Shown here: positions 1-4,603 of the stretch, in pieces | Position numbering within the stretch: position 1 is the first letter of the stretch | Layout of the letters: every line of letters starts with the position of its first letter | NCBI GenBank assembly: GCA_028708005.1 | Contig: JAQVZV010000062.1 | Location: forward strand, 1-5,143 | Source of the DNA: Bacilli bacterium | Lineage (GTDB): Bacteria > Bacillota_I > Bacilli_A > RF39 > UBA660 | Direction: 5' to 3' | DNA length: 5,143 nucleotides | Translations under genes and position numbers: made by a program | The notes under the pieces: model-generated | Told to the model about the DNA's origin: nothing | Seen by the model: only the letters and a program-made list of their open reading frames with translations | Database searches by the model: none

Positions 1-491
1 TGTTTTCTCATACCATTTTTATTACCCGCTTTAATTGGTACACCAACTATATGAAGATGTGGACTTGTTTCATCATAATGAATGATAGCACTTGTAACCT
101 TAAATGAAGGTACAACGTTTTCTAAATCTTCAACCTGTTTTTGATAAACATTTGTCATTTTTCTTTTATAATCATCTATCTTTCTATCTTCTCTTACTTG
201 CTTTTCATTATACTCAATTCGTGATTTTTCAAATTCTCTTTTATATAATTCTTTAACATCATCAATAATACTAGAACTACCTTTTATGATAATAATATTT
301 TCTTGATCATTATCATATTTTCGATAATTATGTTTATCAACCCTTGATAAAGTTTGAGCATTTTGAATAGCATTATTACTCAAAGAAGTAGTCCCGCTTT
401 TATTATTTTTTGCACTTGATCTAGCAATTCGTTTTTTATTCTTATCACTTCCTAAATGAAATGAATAAGCTAATTCTTCTATAAATATCAC
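1..491 (-). CDS. MobV-family (Pre/Mob) relaxase, N-terminal part; C-terminus beyond window; probably defective
   Basis: Plasmid recombination/mobilization relaxase that would nick oriT and pilot single-stranded DNA to a recipient. I translated 163 codons, running off the left edge. Residues 54-57 read HNYR, matching motif I of MobV relaxases; in MobM of pMV158 the His of this motif is the catalytic residue, so His54 is the likely nucleophile here (inference). Residues 138-147, HYDETSPHLH, are the HxDExxPHxH metal-binding motif. The stretch EYNEKQVREDRKI (93-105) is also family-typical. Two oddities stand out. The frame has no ATG start: a good AAGGAG (498-493) sits 10 nt before an ATA (482-480), exactly where family members begin with M-E-E-L-A-Y-S-F-H, and the only standard start is a GTG at 491, one base from the Shine-Dalgarno. 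Also, REDRKIDD is followed at once by YKRKM, whereas relatives carry about 30 residues there (LACEIIIELGD and flanks). It follows the recombinase in the same direction. The family call is firm; the defect is inferred from remembered family sequences. Confidence 0.88.
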   Translation of the reverse strand, partial: MIFIEELAYSFHLGSDKNKKRIARSSAKNNKSGTTSLSNNAIQNAQTLSRVDKHNYRKYDNDQENIIIIKGSSSIIDDVKELYKREFEKSRIEYNEKQVREDRKIDDYKRKMTNVYQKQVEDLENVVPSFKVTSAIIHYDETSPHLHIVGVPIKAGNKNGMRK

Positions 492-509
492 ACTCCTTTT
501 TTGATAGGC

Positions 510-573
510 GATTTTGTTATTGACAAAATCTATAACCCCCTATGTATTTTGTCATTCTAACAAAATACGGGGG
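510..573 (-). other. Candidate origin of transfer (oriT): two adjacent hairpins upstream of the relaxase
   Basis: Two perfect inverted repeats stand side by side just upstream of the relaxase. The first is GTATTTTGT (544-552) with ACAAAATAC (560-568), a 7-nt loop, flanked by CCCCC (536-540) and GGGGG (569-573), which extend the stem past a short bulge. The second is GATTTTGT (510-517) with ACAAAATC (523-530), a 5-nt loop. Both share the TTTTGT/ACAAAA core, so arms could also pair across hairpins. MobV origins such as that of pMV158 carry overlapping inverted repeats just upstream of mob, with the nick in a TG/TTA context. On the minus strand TTTTGTTAGAA in the first hairpin resembles this, but the nick position is a guess. 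Neither hairpin has a U-tract, which argues against terminators. Confidence 0.62.
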
Positions 574-592
574 CTAAGGTTTAACACCTTAG
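574..592. repeat. Inverted repeat, 7-bp stem (CTAAGGT/ACCTTAG)
   Basis: CTAAGGT at 574-580 and ACCTTAG at 586-592 flank a 5-nt loop, directly abutting the large candidate oriT hairpin. No T-tract follows on either strand. It may be an outer part of the transfer origin or a protein-binding site. Confidence 0.5.
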
Positions 593-619
593 AATCCGTT
601 TCCTTTATTCCGTATTGAT

Positions 620-640
620 GAAAATGCTTTCAACATTTTC
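620..640. repeat. Inverted repeat, 7-bp stem (GAAAATG/CATTTTC)
   Basis: GAAAATG at 620-626 pairs with CATTTTC at 634-640 across a 7-nt loop. It lies in the gene-free stretch between recombinase and relaxase. The short AT-rich stem could be chance on its own; its interest is as one of several palindromes in a row. Confidence 0.35.
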
Positions 641-647
641 TTTCTTA

Positions 648-700
648 GTCCGATTATCTTACTTTTTTAGACCTGTCATTTATTTTTTTTACAATCGGAC
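648..700. repeat. Separated inverted repeat, 8 bp (GTCCGATT/AATCGGAC)
   Basis: GTCCGATT at 648-655 and AATCGGAC at 693-700 are exact reverse complements 37 bp apart. The arms are GC-richer than their surroundings, which makes a chance match less likely. They could be paired binding half-sites or the base of a long-loop RNA structure. Confidence 0.4.
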
Positions 701-706
701 ATAGTA

Positions 707-727
707 AACTTTTTTTATAAAAAAGTT
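707..727. repeat. A/T hairpin, 9-bp stem (AACTTTTTT/AAAAAAGTT)
   Basis: AACTTTTTT at 707-715 pairs with AAAAAAGTT at 719-727 over a 3-nt loop. The stem is nearly all A:T. It has no following T-run and is not a convincing terminator. Confidence 0.35.
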
Positions 728-754
728 ATCAAAAAATCTTCCTCGGTAGGTAAC

Positions 755-778
755 ATCAAAACAAACTATTGTTTTGAT
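755..778. repeat. Hairpin, 10-bp perfect stem (ATCAAAACAA/TTGTTTTGAT)
   Basis: ATCAAAACAA at 755-764 and TTGTTTTGAT at 769-778 are perfectly complementary with a 4-nt loop. On the minus strand it is the second hairpin after the recombinase stop codon. The GC-poor stem and lack of a U-tract make it a weak terminator at best. Confidence 0.45.
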
Positions 779-799
779 TGTTTTCCATTATGTTCAATT

Positions 800-849
800 A
801 ATATTAGTCAAGAATTGCACAAGCGACTAAGTCGTTCTTGACTAATATT
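800..849. repeat. Long inverted repeat, 15-bp perfect stem with a nested palindrome, downstream of the recombinase
   Basis: AATATTAGTCAAGAA at 800-814 and TTCTTGACTAATATT at 835-849 are exact reverse complements. Inside the 20-nt loop, CGACT (824-828) and AGTCG (830-834) form a second perfect palindrome centred on A829. It starts 13 bp after the recombinase stop codon. It could cap the recombinase mRNA, but no U-run follows on the minus strand. It could also be a cruciform or recombinase/relaxosome binding site. It is the strongest dyad in the 492-861 gene-free stretch, in which I see no coding sequence. Confidence 0.6.
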
Positions 850-861
850 TAATTACCTATT

Positions 862-2739
862 TTACTCATCTGGTATTATTGTAAATAACTCTTCTTCATT
901 TTCAGCTCTAACTTTATTATCATTTTTTACACTTATTACTCCCATATCTATTTTTTCTTTTCCTTCATATGGTTTATCTTCTAACGCGAATACTCTTACG
1001 ATAGATGTATCATCATACAATTTGCAATCTAACATTTGTGTTTTTAAATCAAATGTTCCTTGATAGTAATATACTTCATAACACTTTCTTAATTTGGTAA
1101 TGTGCTGTTCTATTTTTTTCATCGGCATATACTCACTATATCTAATATAACTTCTTATTGCACCATTATAAGCTGGTATCTTAGTATCAATTACTCCTTC
1201 ATCAAATAATTCCTTCCAATTCTTATAGAATGTGCTTCTAAAATTTACTTTGTCTATTTCGTAAGTATTATCTTTATTAATCTTAAGTTCAATGTTATCA
1301 ACGTAGTTCATAACGATACTTGCTTTCTTCTCTCGGTCTAGGTCATTCCATACAGTAACAAAATCATTATATAGAGCTGGCAATTTAATATGATTAATAA
1401 AGTCCATATCCCTTTTAATTAAAATATCTTCTTTGGTAAACTTTAGTTCGCTTACTTGAACATTCTCCAATAGTTTCCCTTTGAGATGATTTATATTATT
1501 TTCAATTATTTTTATTTCCTTGTTATATTCTTCTAAAGTAAATGAACCGTTAATATATGCTTGTTTAATTCGCTCTTTCTTACATTCTTGCTCGATAAGT
1601 TCTTTTTGTAACTCTTCTTTAGGATCTGATACTTTACTTTTTAAAACAGGTAGGAAGAATTCGTTTACTACGGAATCATATTCTAATATATCATTAAGCA
1701 ATTGTTTTGGTGATTCTTCAATAATATCTTCCTTAATGGTTGTTTTGCAATCGTGACAGTAATAATAAAAGTAGTTATTACCATTTTTCTTCTTCGTCGC
1801 TTTACCACCAAGTATTCTCCCACATTTAGGACATATTAGTTTTTGTAAGAATAGATAAGTTAACGTTCGTTTATAGCTTCTAGAATTAATCTTCTTTTGA
1901 ACTTGACAATTATCCCATAACTCTTTACTAACTATTGGCTCAATCACATCTTCATAATAAATTGGATTTTTTCTTCTTTTACCATGAATATAATCGCCTT
2001 TATAAACTTCATTTTCTATCATCGCTTTCATCGTATTATCTCTCCAATTCGTTTTTTCTAATATCTGTTCTTTATTAAAAATATTCCTTATCTTTTGATA
2101 AGAGTTACCATTAAAATACAGCTCATACATTTTTACAATAACATCTTTAGTTAGTGGATCAGGTACTAACTTTTTATTTTCTCTTTTAAATCCCAGTGGG
2201 GTTTGACCCGGTATATTGCCACTTTTAATCGCACCTGATAAACCTATTTTTGTTCTCTCACTTGTTCTTTCTATTTCATTTTGACTTACACTCATCAAAA
2301 GCCTTGAAATCATTTTACCATTGGCATTAGTAGTATTTACTTCGTCATTGGCACAATCGATATAGGCATCATTTTCTTCTAAAAACTTCATTATGTTTTC
2401 CCAATCATATACACTACGAGTTAGTCTATCTAATTTTAAGGTAACTATGGTATTTATTTTTTTACTCTTAATATCATCAAGCAATCTATTAAAGGCAGGT
2501 CTCTCTTTAGTATTTTTAGCACTTATTCCAGTATCTTCATAAACATAGTATATTTCATAACCTTTATACTTACACATAGCTTCTAATCGTTCTTTTTGCT
2601 CTGATAGTGAAAACCCTTCTCTCGCTTGATCTTCAGTTGAAACTCTTATATAAATACCAACAATTTTTTTTCTTCCATATTTTAAGAACTTCCTCCTTTT
2701 TAAACAAAAAGAGGAACCAAAAGCATTATTATCTAACAC
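862..2739 (-). CDS. Large serine recombinase (TnpX/TndX-like site-specific integrase of the mobile element)
   Basis: Excises and integrates the element by serine-mediated cleavage and strand exchange between att sites. The resolvase catalytic domain spans about residues 25-170: IYIRVSTEDQ gives nucleophile Ser34 with Arg32, and LKLDRLTRS (101-109) supplies catalytic arginines. The recombinase domain begins near GQTPLGFKRE (178-187). A zinc ribbon follows with C303/C306 (CPKC) and C328/C331 (CHDC), then a charged coiled coil at about 373-425. The tail from about 500 is unassigned but I believe common in this subgroup. At 625 aa it is complete. The start is ambiguous. GTG 2739 has AAGAGGAG 6 nt upstream and opens the full frame, but residues 1-24 look like a translated leader. 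The family-typical start would be ATG 2678 (M-E-E-K-K-I-V-G) after AAGGAGG (2698-2692), and an A8 tract (2671-2664) puts it one base out of frame. Promoter and structured leader lie upstream. Confidence 0.95.
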   Translation of the reverse strand: MLDNNAFGSSFCLKRRKFLKYGRKKIVGIYIRVSTEDQAREGFSLSEQKERLEAMCKYKGYEIYYVYEDTGISAKNTKERPAFNRLLDDIKSKKINTIVTLKLDRLTRSVYDWENIMKFLEENDAYIDCANDEVNTTNANGKMISRLLMSVSQNEIERTSERTKIGLSGAIKSGNIPGQTPLGFKRENKKLVPDPLTKDVIVKMYELYFNGNSYQKIRNIFNKEQILEKTNWRDNTMKAMIENEVYKGDYIHGKRRKNPIYYEDVIEPIVSKELWDNCQVQKKINSRSYKRTLTYLFLQKLICPKCGRILGGKATKKKNGNNYFYYYCHDCKTTIKEDIIEESPKQLLNDILEYDSVVNEFFLPVLKSKVSDPKEELQKELIEQECKKERIKQAYINGSFTLEEYNKEIKIIENNINHLKGKLLENVQVSELKFTKEDILIKRDMDFINHIKLPALYNDFVTVWNDLDREKKASIVMNYVDNIELKINKDNTYEIDKVNFRSTFYKNWKELFDEGVIDTKIPAYNGAIRSYIRYSEYMPMKKIEQHITKLRKCYEVYYYQGTFDLKTQMLDCKLYDDTSIVRVFALEDKPYEGKEKIDMGVISVKNDNKVRAENEEELFTIIPDE

Positions 2740-2753
2740 TCTTGACTCCTCTT
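2690..2753 (-). promoter_or_regulatory. Two mutually exclusive RNA hairpins that hold both Shine-Dalgarno sites of the recombinase
   Basis: In the minus-strand RNA, TTCCTCTTTTT (2716-2706) pairs with AAAAGGAGGAA (2700-2690) over a 5-nt loop. This makes an 11-bp stem with one G:U pair that buries the AAGGAGG serving ATG 2678. The same left arm, as TCCTCTT (2715-2709), can instead pair with AAGAGGA (2753-2747), which includes the Shine-Dalgarno for GTG 2739. The two helices share bases and cannot coexist. The leader ORF ends at 2729, between them, so a ribosome on the leader would cover the upstream site and shift the balance, much as in leader-peptide translational attenuation of erm genes. 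Pairings are read from sequence; the regulatory role is inference. Confidence 0.5.
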
Positions 2754-2791
2754 ATAAATCGTGAATCTTTTATATATTTCCCTTTTAACAT
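2729..2791 (-). CDS. Short leader ORF, 20 aa, upstream of and overlapping the recombinase start
   Basis: ATG at 2791 with AAGGGGG (2805-2799) spaced 7 nt away opens a 20-codon frame that I read as MLKGKYIKDSRFIRGVKSVR, ending in tandem TAA TAA. It is strongly basic (8 Lys/Arg). It overlaps the recombinase GTG start by 11 nt in a different frame and spans that gene's Shine-Dalgarno. A 6-bp hairpin, AAAGAC (2828-2823) with GTCTTT (2812-2807), lies just before its ribosome site. It is too short to resemble a known domain. A leader peptide controlling recombinase translation is the best reading; a chance ORF with a good ribosome site remains possible. Confidence 0.5.
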   Translation of the reverse strand: MLKGKYIKDSRFIRGVKSVR

Positions 2792-2838
2792 AGCAATTCC
2801 CCCTTAAAAGACGATACTGCTTGTCTTTGTTGTCATAT

Positions 2839-2866
2839 ATAATATCATTATTCTTTGATTTGTCAA
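2839..2866 (-). promoter_or_regulatory. Promoter of the recombinase unit
   Basis: TTGACA (2866-2861) is a perfect -35 box; TATTAT (2844-2839), 16 nt downstream, or TTATAT at 18 nt, serves as -10. Transcription would start near 2832 and give a leader of about 40 nt before the 20-codon ORF and about 93 nt before GTG 2739. The box lies close to the inferred element end, as expected for a recombinase promoter next to an att site. Confidence 0.7.
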
Positions 2867-2888
2867 TACCCATTTACGGGCATAAGTA

Positions 2889-3161
2889 TTAGATACTTTT
2901 TAAATATCGTTCTAATTCATTAATAGGTATTTTATTATTTAAGTTTTCCACATAAAAGTCATTTGAATAGTTGAAGAACAGAAACGACACATCTTTAATA
3001 ATGACTCTATGTGGCTCTATATAAGTTAGATTAGTTTTATCAATAGTTCTAATACTACCATTAATGAACTCTGGCTTGGTATTACAAAAATCACATATAA
3101 AGTTAATTCTCTTTTTTAGTTCTTCTTCAACAGTCAATTCTTTCTTAACAATATTAACCAT
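2889..3161 (-). CDS. Hypothetical protein, 90 aa, with a CxxC pair
   Basis: I do not recognise this protein. It opens with a charged helix (about residues 5-18, ELTVEEELKKR), then ICDFC with C23 and C26, an aromatic-rich middle (VSFLFFNYSNDFY, 58-70), and a C-terminal helix ending ELERYLKSI. No signal peptide or membrane segment is evident. I chose ATG 3161 because GAAAGG lies 9 nt upstream. The frame extends to ATG 3248, but that start has no ribosome site and the extra 29 residues derive from a duplicated ribosome-site region. It lies downstream of tRNA-Gly on the same strand with no clear promoter of its own, so it may be co-transcribed with the tRNA. Its stop is only 23 bp from the recombinase -35 box, so the element may have inserted at or near its 3' end. 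One CxxC pair alone does not establish metal binding. Confidence 0.6.
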   Translation of the reverse strand: MVNIVKKELTVEEELKKRINFICDFCNTKPEFINGSIRTIDKTNLTYIEPHRVIIKDVSFLFFNYSNDFYVENLNNKIPINELERYLKSI

Positions 3162-3164
3162 TTT

Positions 3165-3249
3165 ATCAATCCTTTCCTCATGATTTCTTTGTTCAAACAC
3201 AAAAAAATCAATCCTTTCGAATTGACATTTATCATTATGTTCAAACATA
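3165..3249. repeat. Degenerate tandem duplication upstream of the 90-aa gene
   Basis: ATCAATCCTTTC occurs at 3165-3176 and again at 3207-3218. GTTCAAACA follows each copy, at 3191-3199 and 3239-3247. The order is the same and the offsets are 42 and 48 bp, so this looks like an old duplication of a roughly 45-bp unit with later changes. The unit carries the ribosome site of the 90-aa gene. Confidence 0.55.
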
Positions 3250-3260
3250 TAGTTCGAACA
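3238..3260 (-). other. Hairpin just downstream of tRNA-Gly (possible processing or weak termination site)
   Basis: In the minus-strand RNA, TGTTCGAAC (3260-3252) pairs with GTTTGAACA (3246-3238) over a 5-nt loop, nine pairs including one G:U. It begins 11 nt after the tRNA CCA end. No U-tract follows, so full termination is doubtful and read-through into the 90-aa gene is plausible. Confidence 0.4.
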
Positions 3261-3270
3261 GATTCACTTT

Positions 3271-3344
3271 TGGAGCAGATGATGGGAATCGAACCCACGT
3301 GGTCAGCTTGGAAGGCTGAAGTTCTACCATTGAACTACATCTGC
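3271..3344 (-). tRNA. tRNA-Gly, anticodon UCC, CCA encoded
   Basis: Decodes GGA/GGG glycine codons. The 74-nt gene folds as a cloverleaf. The acceptor GCAGATG pairs with CATCTGC (3281-3275), followed by discriminator U (3274) and encoded CCA (3273-3271). The D-loop region reads AGTTCAATGGTAGAACT. The anticodon stem TCAGC/GCTGA holds loop CTTCCAA with UCC at 3312-3310. The T arm GTGGG-TTCGATT-CCCAT contains the canonical TTCGA. A consensus promoter lies immediately upstream. The gene looks intact, with no sign of integration into it. Confidence 0.97.
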
Positions 3345-3364
3345 ACATCAAAAGACGTAATTTC

Positions 3365-3392
3365 ATTATACTTATTTTATTAATTATGTCAA
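3365..3392 (-). promoter_or_regulatory. Consensus promoter of tRNA-Gly
   Basis: TTGACA (3392-3387) and TATAAT (3370-3365), both perfect matches to the housekeeping consensus with a 16-nt spacer. Transcription would begin about 14 nt before the mature tRNA, as expected for a strong stable-RNA promoter. Confidence 0.88.
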
Positions 3393-3459
3393 CCTGTAAC
3401 GAAGTGTTTTAGATGTTTTTTAGGTAATTATACACTTTTTATTTATTATTTATATTTTA

Positions 3460-3468
3460 TGGTAAAAT
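3460..3468 (+). promoter_or_regulatory. Extended -10 promoter for the HAD phosphatase
   Basis: TGGTAAAAT fits the TGnTATAAT extended -10 element. No good -35 box lies 17 nt upstream, only an AT-rich stretch. The start point would fall near 3475, giving a very short leader before ATG 3485. Confidence 0.45.
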
Positions 3469-3484
3469 TAAGTTGGTGATACTA

Positions 3485-4186
3485 ATGAAGTTATTAGCTG
3501 TAGATTTTGACAAGACTTTTTTTATTAGTCAAGATTATCAAAAAAACATAGATTATGCTAACGCTTTTATAGAAAAAGGCAATCTTTTCATAATAGTTAC
3601 AGGAAGACATATACAATCATTATTAAGTGATATAAATCATACTACTTTGAAATATCACTATTTGGTTTGTAATGATGGGGGTATTATTTTTGATAATAAT
3701 TTAAACGTCATTTATCAATGTAATATGCCAAAACATGTTGTTCCAAGCATTGTAAACTTATATAAAAGAAGTGACTGTCTTGATGATTGGTATATTGATA
3801 CAGGTTTAACAATAACAAAAGATATTAATAGTAGCGCTAATGGAATAATAGGACATATACGTATAAAAGAAGGGGCCCACAAGTTATTTACTGAAATTAA
3901 AAATAATTATCCTGAAATAGATGGCTATGTTAGTCAAAATTGGATTAATATCACAGAAAAGTCAGTTAATAAAGGCGGCTCTTTATTTAATTTGTCAAAA
4001 ATTATAAATATAAATGAAAAAGATGTATATACAATTGGAGACAATATTAATGATTTATCAATGTCTAACTATGGTTTCAATTCTTTTTGTATGACTGATA
4101 GCATAGATGAATTAAAATATAAAACCATTAAAACATATGATTCGGTTTATGAGTTAATTATGGACATATTAAAAGGCGGGTTATAA
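3485..4186 (+). CDS. HAD-superfamily hydrolase, Cof-type (HAD-IIB) phosphatase
   Basis: Cytoplasmic Mg-dependent phosphatase, probably acting on sugar phosphates or similar metabolites; the substrate cannot be read from sequence. All four HAD motifs are present. Motif I is DFDKT (D7 nucleophile, D9 acid/base, with Lys where most family members have Gly). Motif II is the Thr of IVTGRH (T39). Motif III is K163 in NKGGSL. Motif IV is GDNIND (185-190). The IIB cap lies between about residues 75 and 155, and CNDGG (62-66) corresponds to the usual NG(A/G) strand. At 233 aa it is slightly shorter than typical 260-280 aa Cof proteins, mostly in the cap. I chose ATG 3485 because GGTGAT (3475-3480), which matches the anti-Shine-Dalgarno end, precedes it; TTG 3473 and GTG 3476 lie inside or before that site. 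It is the only plus-strand gene and its stop lies inside the shared terminator. Confidence 0.9.
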   Translation: MKLLAVDFDKTFFISQDYQKNIDYANAFIEKGNLFIIVTGRHIQSLLSDINHTTLKYHYLVCNDGGIIFDNNLNVIYQCNMPKHVVPSIVNLYKRSDCLDDWYIDTGLTITKDINSSANGIIGHIRIKEGAHKLFTEIKNNYPEIDGYVSQNWINITEKSVNKGGSLFNLSKIININEKDVYTIGDNINDLSMSNYGFNSFCMTDSIDELKYKTIKTYDSVYELIMDILKGGL

Positions 4187-4199
4187 TAAACCCGCCTTT
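4172..4199. terminator. Bidirectional intrinsic terminator containing both convergent stop codons
   Basis: AAAGGCGGGTT (4172-4182) and AACCCGCCTTT (4189-4199) form an 11-bp GC-cored perfect stem with a 6-nt loop. On the minus strand the stem runs into TTTT; on the plus strand into TTTG followed by a T/C-rich stretch. The plus-strand stop TAA (4184-4186) and the minus-strand stop TAA (4183-4181) both lie in or beside the loop, so the hairpin arms also encode the last residues of both proteins. Confidence 0.85.
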
Positions 4200-4603
4200 G
4201 TTCTCTTTGGTTTTCTAGTTCTCTTAACAAATGCTGTAGAATCAACAAGCTGCAAATTAATACACCTAAAGCCTAAATTAGTACCTTCAATAAGTTGCAT
4301 ATGGCGATTCTGTGGATCGCTATCCCATTCAACTGTCGGTATTAATTCACTAATATCATCACTATCCATTAAATAAGAAGCAATAATATTACTGTCCATG
4401 ACTTGATTACCTATTGGAATTAATTCATCTAATAAATTTTCACTACAACTTAATCTCAAATAATCCTGTTTATTATATGTTACACGAATAATATAACCCC
4501 TATATGAAAAAACTGATGTGCCATTTTTAAGATTCTTTATAAATGCATCTCGAATAGACTTATTGGGTAAAAAATTATTAGTACCTCTAACGAAACTTCT
4601 CAT
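4181..4603 (-). CDS. Hypothetical protein, 140 aa, with a basic C-terminal tail
   Basis: I do not recognise this protein. It appears soluble, with no signal peptide or membrane helix. The N-terminal half is mixed and rich in beta-like stretches (SVFSYRGYIIRVTY, 30-43). A middle acidic segment (MDSDDISELIPTVEWDSD, 79-96) leads to a strongly basic end, KRTRKPKRTK (127-136), which could contact nucleic acid (inference). I chose ATG 4603 because GGGAGG lies 8 nt upstream; the in-frame ATG at 4621 overlaps that ribosome site and lacks one of its own. It has its own promoter, starting right after rlmH, and shares a terminator with the convergent HAD gene. Its place next to rlmH suggests a chromosomal rather than mobile gene. 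Confidence 0.75.
   Translation of the reverse strand: MRSFVRGTNNFLPNKSIRDAFIKNLKNGTSVFSYRGYIIRVTYNKQDYLRLSCSENLLDELIPIGNQVMDSNIIASYLMDSDDISELIPTVEWDSDPQNRHMQLIEGTNLGFRCINLQLVDSTAFVKRTRKPKRTKAGLL

Noticed and set aside
786..797. 12-bp exact match CATTATGTTCAA between 786-797 and 3233-3244, as possible flanking direct repeats
   Set aside because: In an AT-rich window of this size a 12-bp AT-rich match is expected about once or more by chance, and the placement does not bracket the relaxase-containing element.
800..849. Intrinsic terminator of the recombinase gene
   Set aside because: The stem is strong but AT-rich, and neither strand continues into a U-tract, so it is listed as a repeat instead.
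1520..1756. Plus-strand frame inside the recombinase
   Set aside because: Antisense shadow of a gene with clear catalytic and zinc-ribbon motifs; no ribosome site or domain.
2607..2807. Plus-strand frame over the recombinase start and leader
   Set aside because: Antisense to the recombinase N-terminus and leader ORF; low-complexity product.
3271..3344. tRNA-Gly as the insertion target of the element
   Set aside because: The tRNA is about 400 bp from the recombinase promoter, is complete, and no copy of its 3' end is found near the element edge. Large serine recombinases also seldom use tRNA genes.
3180..3383. Plus-strand frame of 67 codons across the tRNA (contains MGIEPTW)
   Set aside because: It is the antisense of tRNA-Gly; this peptide is a well-known spurious annotation. 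It has no ribosome site.
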